A stretch of DNA of 64,000 nucleotides from Flavobacterium undicola (GTDB lineage: Bacteria; Bacteroidota; Bacteroidia; Flavobacteriales; Flavobacteriaceae), in NCBI RefSeq assembly GCF_009909155.2, contig NZ_JAAAPM020000004.1:163619-227618 (forward strand), read 5' to 3'. A model generated the notes under the pieces. That model searched no databases. It was not told the origin of the DNA and saw only the letters and a program-made list of their open reading frames with translations. Positions 62,490-64,000 of the stretch are shown here, in pieces. The position numbers were made by a program, and so were the translations under genes. Positions within the stretch are counted from its first letter, which is position 1. Every line of letters begins with the position of its first letter.

Positions 62490-62852
62490 TTAATTCGAAT
62501 AGTTTTTAAACATATAAATCCATAATAATCTTGATAATCTTATGTTTAATGGAGACAAAGCGATTATTACGCCCATAATAATGGGAATGATTCTTAAGTC
62601 GAAAGTTTCTTTAAAAAAGAAACTGGCTATAACATAAGTGGTAATACTTTGAGCTACTGTGAGTCCGTAATTAACATACATGGCGCCAAAAAAATAACCG
62701 GGTTCTTTTTTGAATTTATAATGACAATGCGAGCAATATTCGTTCATTTTTGGGAAACTGAATTTAAAAAAAATACTGTTTTCTTTAAAAATTTTTCCTT
62801 GATGACAATGCGGACAATCATTTTTCAGAATATGGATAAGTGTATTTGACAT
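62490..62852 (-). CDS. DUF983 membrane protein
   Basis: A 120-residue protein (from the ATG at 62852; a TTG 6 codons earlier is possible). A four-cysteine zinc-ribbon-like site (CPHCHQGK and YCSHCHYKF) is followed by two membrane helices (YGLTVAQSITTYVIASFFF and IIPIIMGVIIALSPLNI). This is the usual pattern of DUF983 proteins; function unknown. It diverges from the AraC-type gene. Confidence 0.87.
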   Translation of the reverse strand: MSNTLIHILKNDCPHCHQGKIFKENSIFFKFSFPKMNEYCSHCHYKFKKEPGYFFGAMYVNYGLTVAQSITTYVIASFFFKETFDLRIIPIIMGVIIALSPLNIRLSRLLWIYMFKNYSN

Positions 62853-62941
62853 GATATCTATTTTTTTCAAAGGTATTTATTATCAATCTGCTAGCTATTT
62901 TCTATATTCGCTTATTATAGGACAAAAAAGACATTTTCAGG

Positions 62942-63808
62942 ATGAAAAAATATCCCATTTATAGCATAGAACAGTTTAATTGCAATTCGGTAACCAGCGA
63001 TTTGTATATTAATACTTTTAAAAATCACTTGATCAATCATAGTTTTATAGAAAAACCACATCGGCATAATTTCTATCTGTTAGTTTTTTTTACCAATGGT
63101 TCCGGAATTCATGAAGTCGATTTTGACCGATTTGACATTCGTCCAGGAAGTGTTTTTGTTTTGCAGCCAGGACAAATGCACCATTGGATTTTGTCCGAAG
63201 ATATAGAAGGTTTTATTGTTTTTTATACTGCCGAAATGTATAATTTGTATTTTGGAAATAAGACTATCGAAGATTATCCGTTTTATTTTTCGGTGCAAAA
63301 TAGTCCTGAAATTGTATTGGAAAAAGAAGAAATAAAATCCATTTTACCTTATTTCGAAAATTTGATTGCCGAAATGCAAACCAATAAAGTATTGAAACGC
63401 GATAAAATAATGAACTTATTGGATATTATTCACATTGAACTCGCTCGTAAATACAGCGAAATTTACATTCATGAAGCTCATTCGTACAATGTGAAAATTA
63501 AAAATATGGAGCAGCTTTTAGAGACGAAATTTAAAGAAGAAAAATCGGCGGCGTTTTATGCCTCTGCATTAAATGTCAGTTTAAAGCATTTGAACCGAAT
63601 TTGCAATGAAATCCTAAAAAAAACAACCACCGAAGTGATTGTTGATCGTGTTATGCTGGAAGCCAAACGAATGTTGCTAGACAAAAACTGGACAGTCAAT
63701 GAAATTGCAATCGAGTTGGGCTATGAAGATTACTCTTATTTTACGCGTTTGTTTAAAAAACACAGCGGAACGACACCAACAAATTTTCGATTATTGAAAA
63801 AAGATTAG
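62942..63808 (+). CDS. AraC-family transcriptional regulator
   Basis: A 288-residue regulator. The N-terminal cupin-like sensing domain (about 25-110) has the pattern EKPHRHNFYLLVFFTNGSGIHEVDFDRFDIRPGSVFVLQPGQMHHW. The C-terminal part (about 185-285) has two HTH motifs: AAFYASALNVSLKHLNRICNEILKKTTTEV and VNEIAIELGYEDYSYFTRLFKKHSGTTPTNFR. The effector is unknown; target genes are not obvious in the window. It lies between the DUF983 gene and the IS1595-type start. Confidence 0.95.
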   Translation: MKKYPIYSIEQFNCNSVTSDLYINTFKNHLINHSFIEKPHRHNFYLLVFFTNGSGIHEVDFDRFDIRPGSVFVLQPGQMHHWILSEDIEGFIVFYTAEMYNLYFGNKTIEDYPFYFSVQNSPEIVLEKEEIKSILPYFENLIAEMQTNKVLKRDKIMNLLDIIHIELARKYSEIYIHEAHSYNVKIKNMEQLLETKFKEEKSAAFYASALNVSLKHLNRICNEILKKTTTEVIVDRVMLEAKRMLLDKNWTVNEIAIELGYEDYSYFTRLFKKHSGTTPTNFRLLKKD

Positions 63809-63924
63809 ACTTTATTTCTTTTTAAGATAGATTTTTTAACCGCAAATTGCACAAATTTCCTCAAATTACTTTATTGAGTTAGTCATTTAGTTTCTGTATT
63901 TTTATGTCTTTAAAAACAGTCGTT

Positions 63925-64000
63925 ATGGAAGTATTTGAAGGACAAAGCATACTAAACTTTATAAAAGAATTGCCAAATGATGAAGCTTGCAAAGCTTATT
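63925..64000 (+). CDS. Probable IS1595-family transposase, 3' end outside window
   Basis: The first 25 codons are visible: MEVFEGQSILNFIKELPNDE ending with CKAY. This wording resembles, from memory, the start of IS1595-type transposases (zinc ribbon follows after K-A-Y-L). The rest lies past base 64000, so neither the frame nor the element ends can be tested here. Confidence 0.55.
   Translation, partial: MEVFEGQSILNFIKELPNDEACKAY

Noticed and set aside
1..64000. CRISPR array, rRNA genes, riboswitches, prophage
   Set aside because: No regularly spaced repeats, rRNA-like stretches, known riboswitch cores or blocks of phage structural genes were recognised on reading both strands.

Overview
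The window looks like a chromosomal segment from a Flavobacteriaceae bacterium, most likely Flavobacterium or a close relative. Four things point there: an AT-rich background; Bacteroidetes-type promoters (-7 box TAnnTTTG, for example ahead of tig and the tRNAs); a type IX secretion type B sorting domain; and a SusC/SusD pair under an ECF sigma/FecR system. The genus is an inference from family content and intergenic repeat style; no database was consulted.

Layout. 1-5.6 kb: a multi-PAS histidine kinase cut by the window edge, a VOC protein, and a two-gene unit of an unrecognised protein plus an exported alpha/beta hydrolase. 6-9.7 kb: protein quality control (tig, clpP, clpX). 9.8-19.7 kb: an NHL-repeat lipoprotein, serB, a run of small SRPBCC and VOC proteins, a GH3-family/methyltransferase/GNAT unit, a DUF2797 protein and an MntA/HepT toxin-antitoxin pair. 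19.8-32.8 kb: an AsmA-like protein, sppA, a folK-deoxynucleoside kinase fusion, a large T9SS-secreted C-type-lectin protein, a TrmH-type methyltransferase, a DUF1573 protein and mutS. 32.9-34.6 kb: tRNA-Gly, tRNA-Leu, a Bor-type lipoprotein bracketed by a duplicated tRNA-Leu 3' half, a DUF1508 protein and a small Ala-rich lipoprotein. 34.9-41.8 kb: envelope sugar genes (waaA, a DegT-type aminotransferase, galE) interrupted by two insertion sequences. 42.3-50.9 kb: a two-component system of NtrC type facing a four-gene efflux operon (MacB-type ABC transporter, HlyD, TolC). This block is visibly richer in G+C than its flanks and was probably acquired. 51.2-54.6 kb: fabD, a pirin/GNAT/OsmC/ferredoxin-like operon and a Crp/Fnr-type regulator. 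55-62 kb: ECF sigma, FecR anti-sigma, SusC with an STN domain, and SusD. 62.5-64 kb: a DUF983 protein, an AraC-type regulator and the start of what resembles an IS1595-family transposase.

Functional links. tig, clpP and clpX form a folding/degradation neighbourhood. The 42-51 kb block reads as a self-contained regulated exporter: the sigma-54 activator and kinase would act on the efflux operon, whose upstream region carries an imperfect -24/-12-like element and a perfect 11-bp inverted repeat. The sigma/FecR/SusC/SusD set is a surface-signalled nutrient uptake unit of unknown substrate. The pirin operon promoter has two palindromes, one on the -7 box and one near -42, with a Crp/Fnr regulator gene immediately upstream. 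No CRISPR array, rRNA operon or recognisable defence island was seen apart from the MntA/HepT pair.
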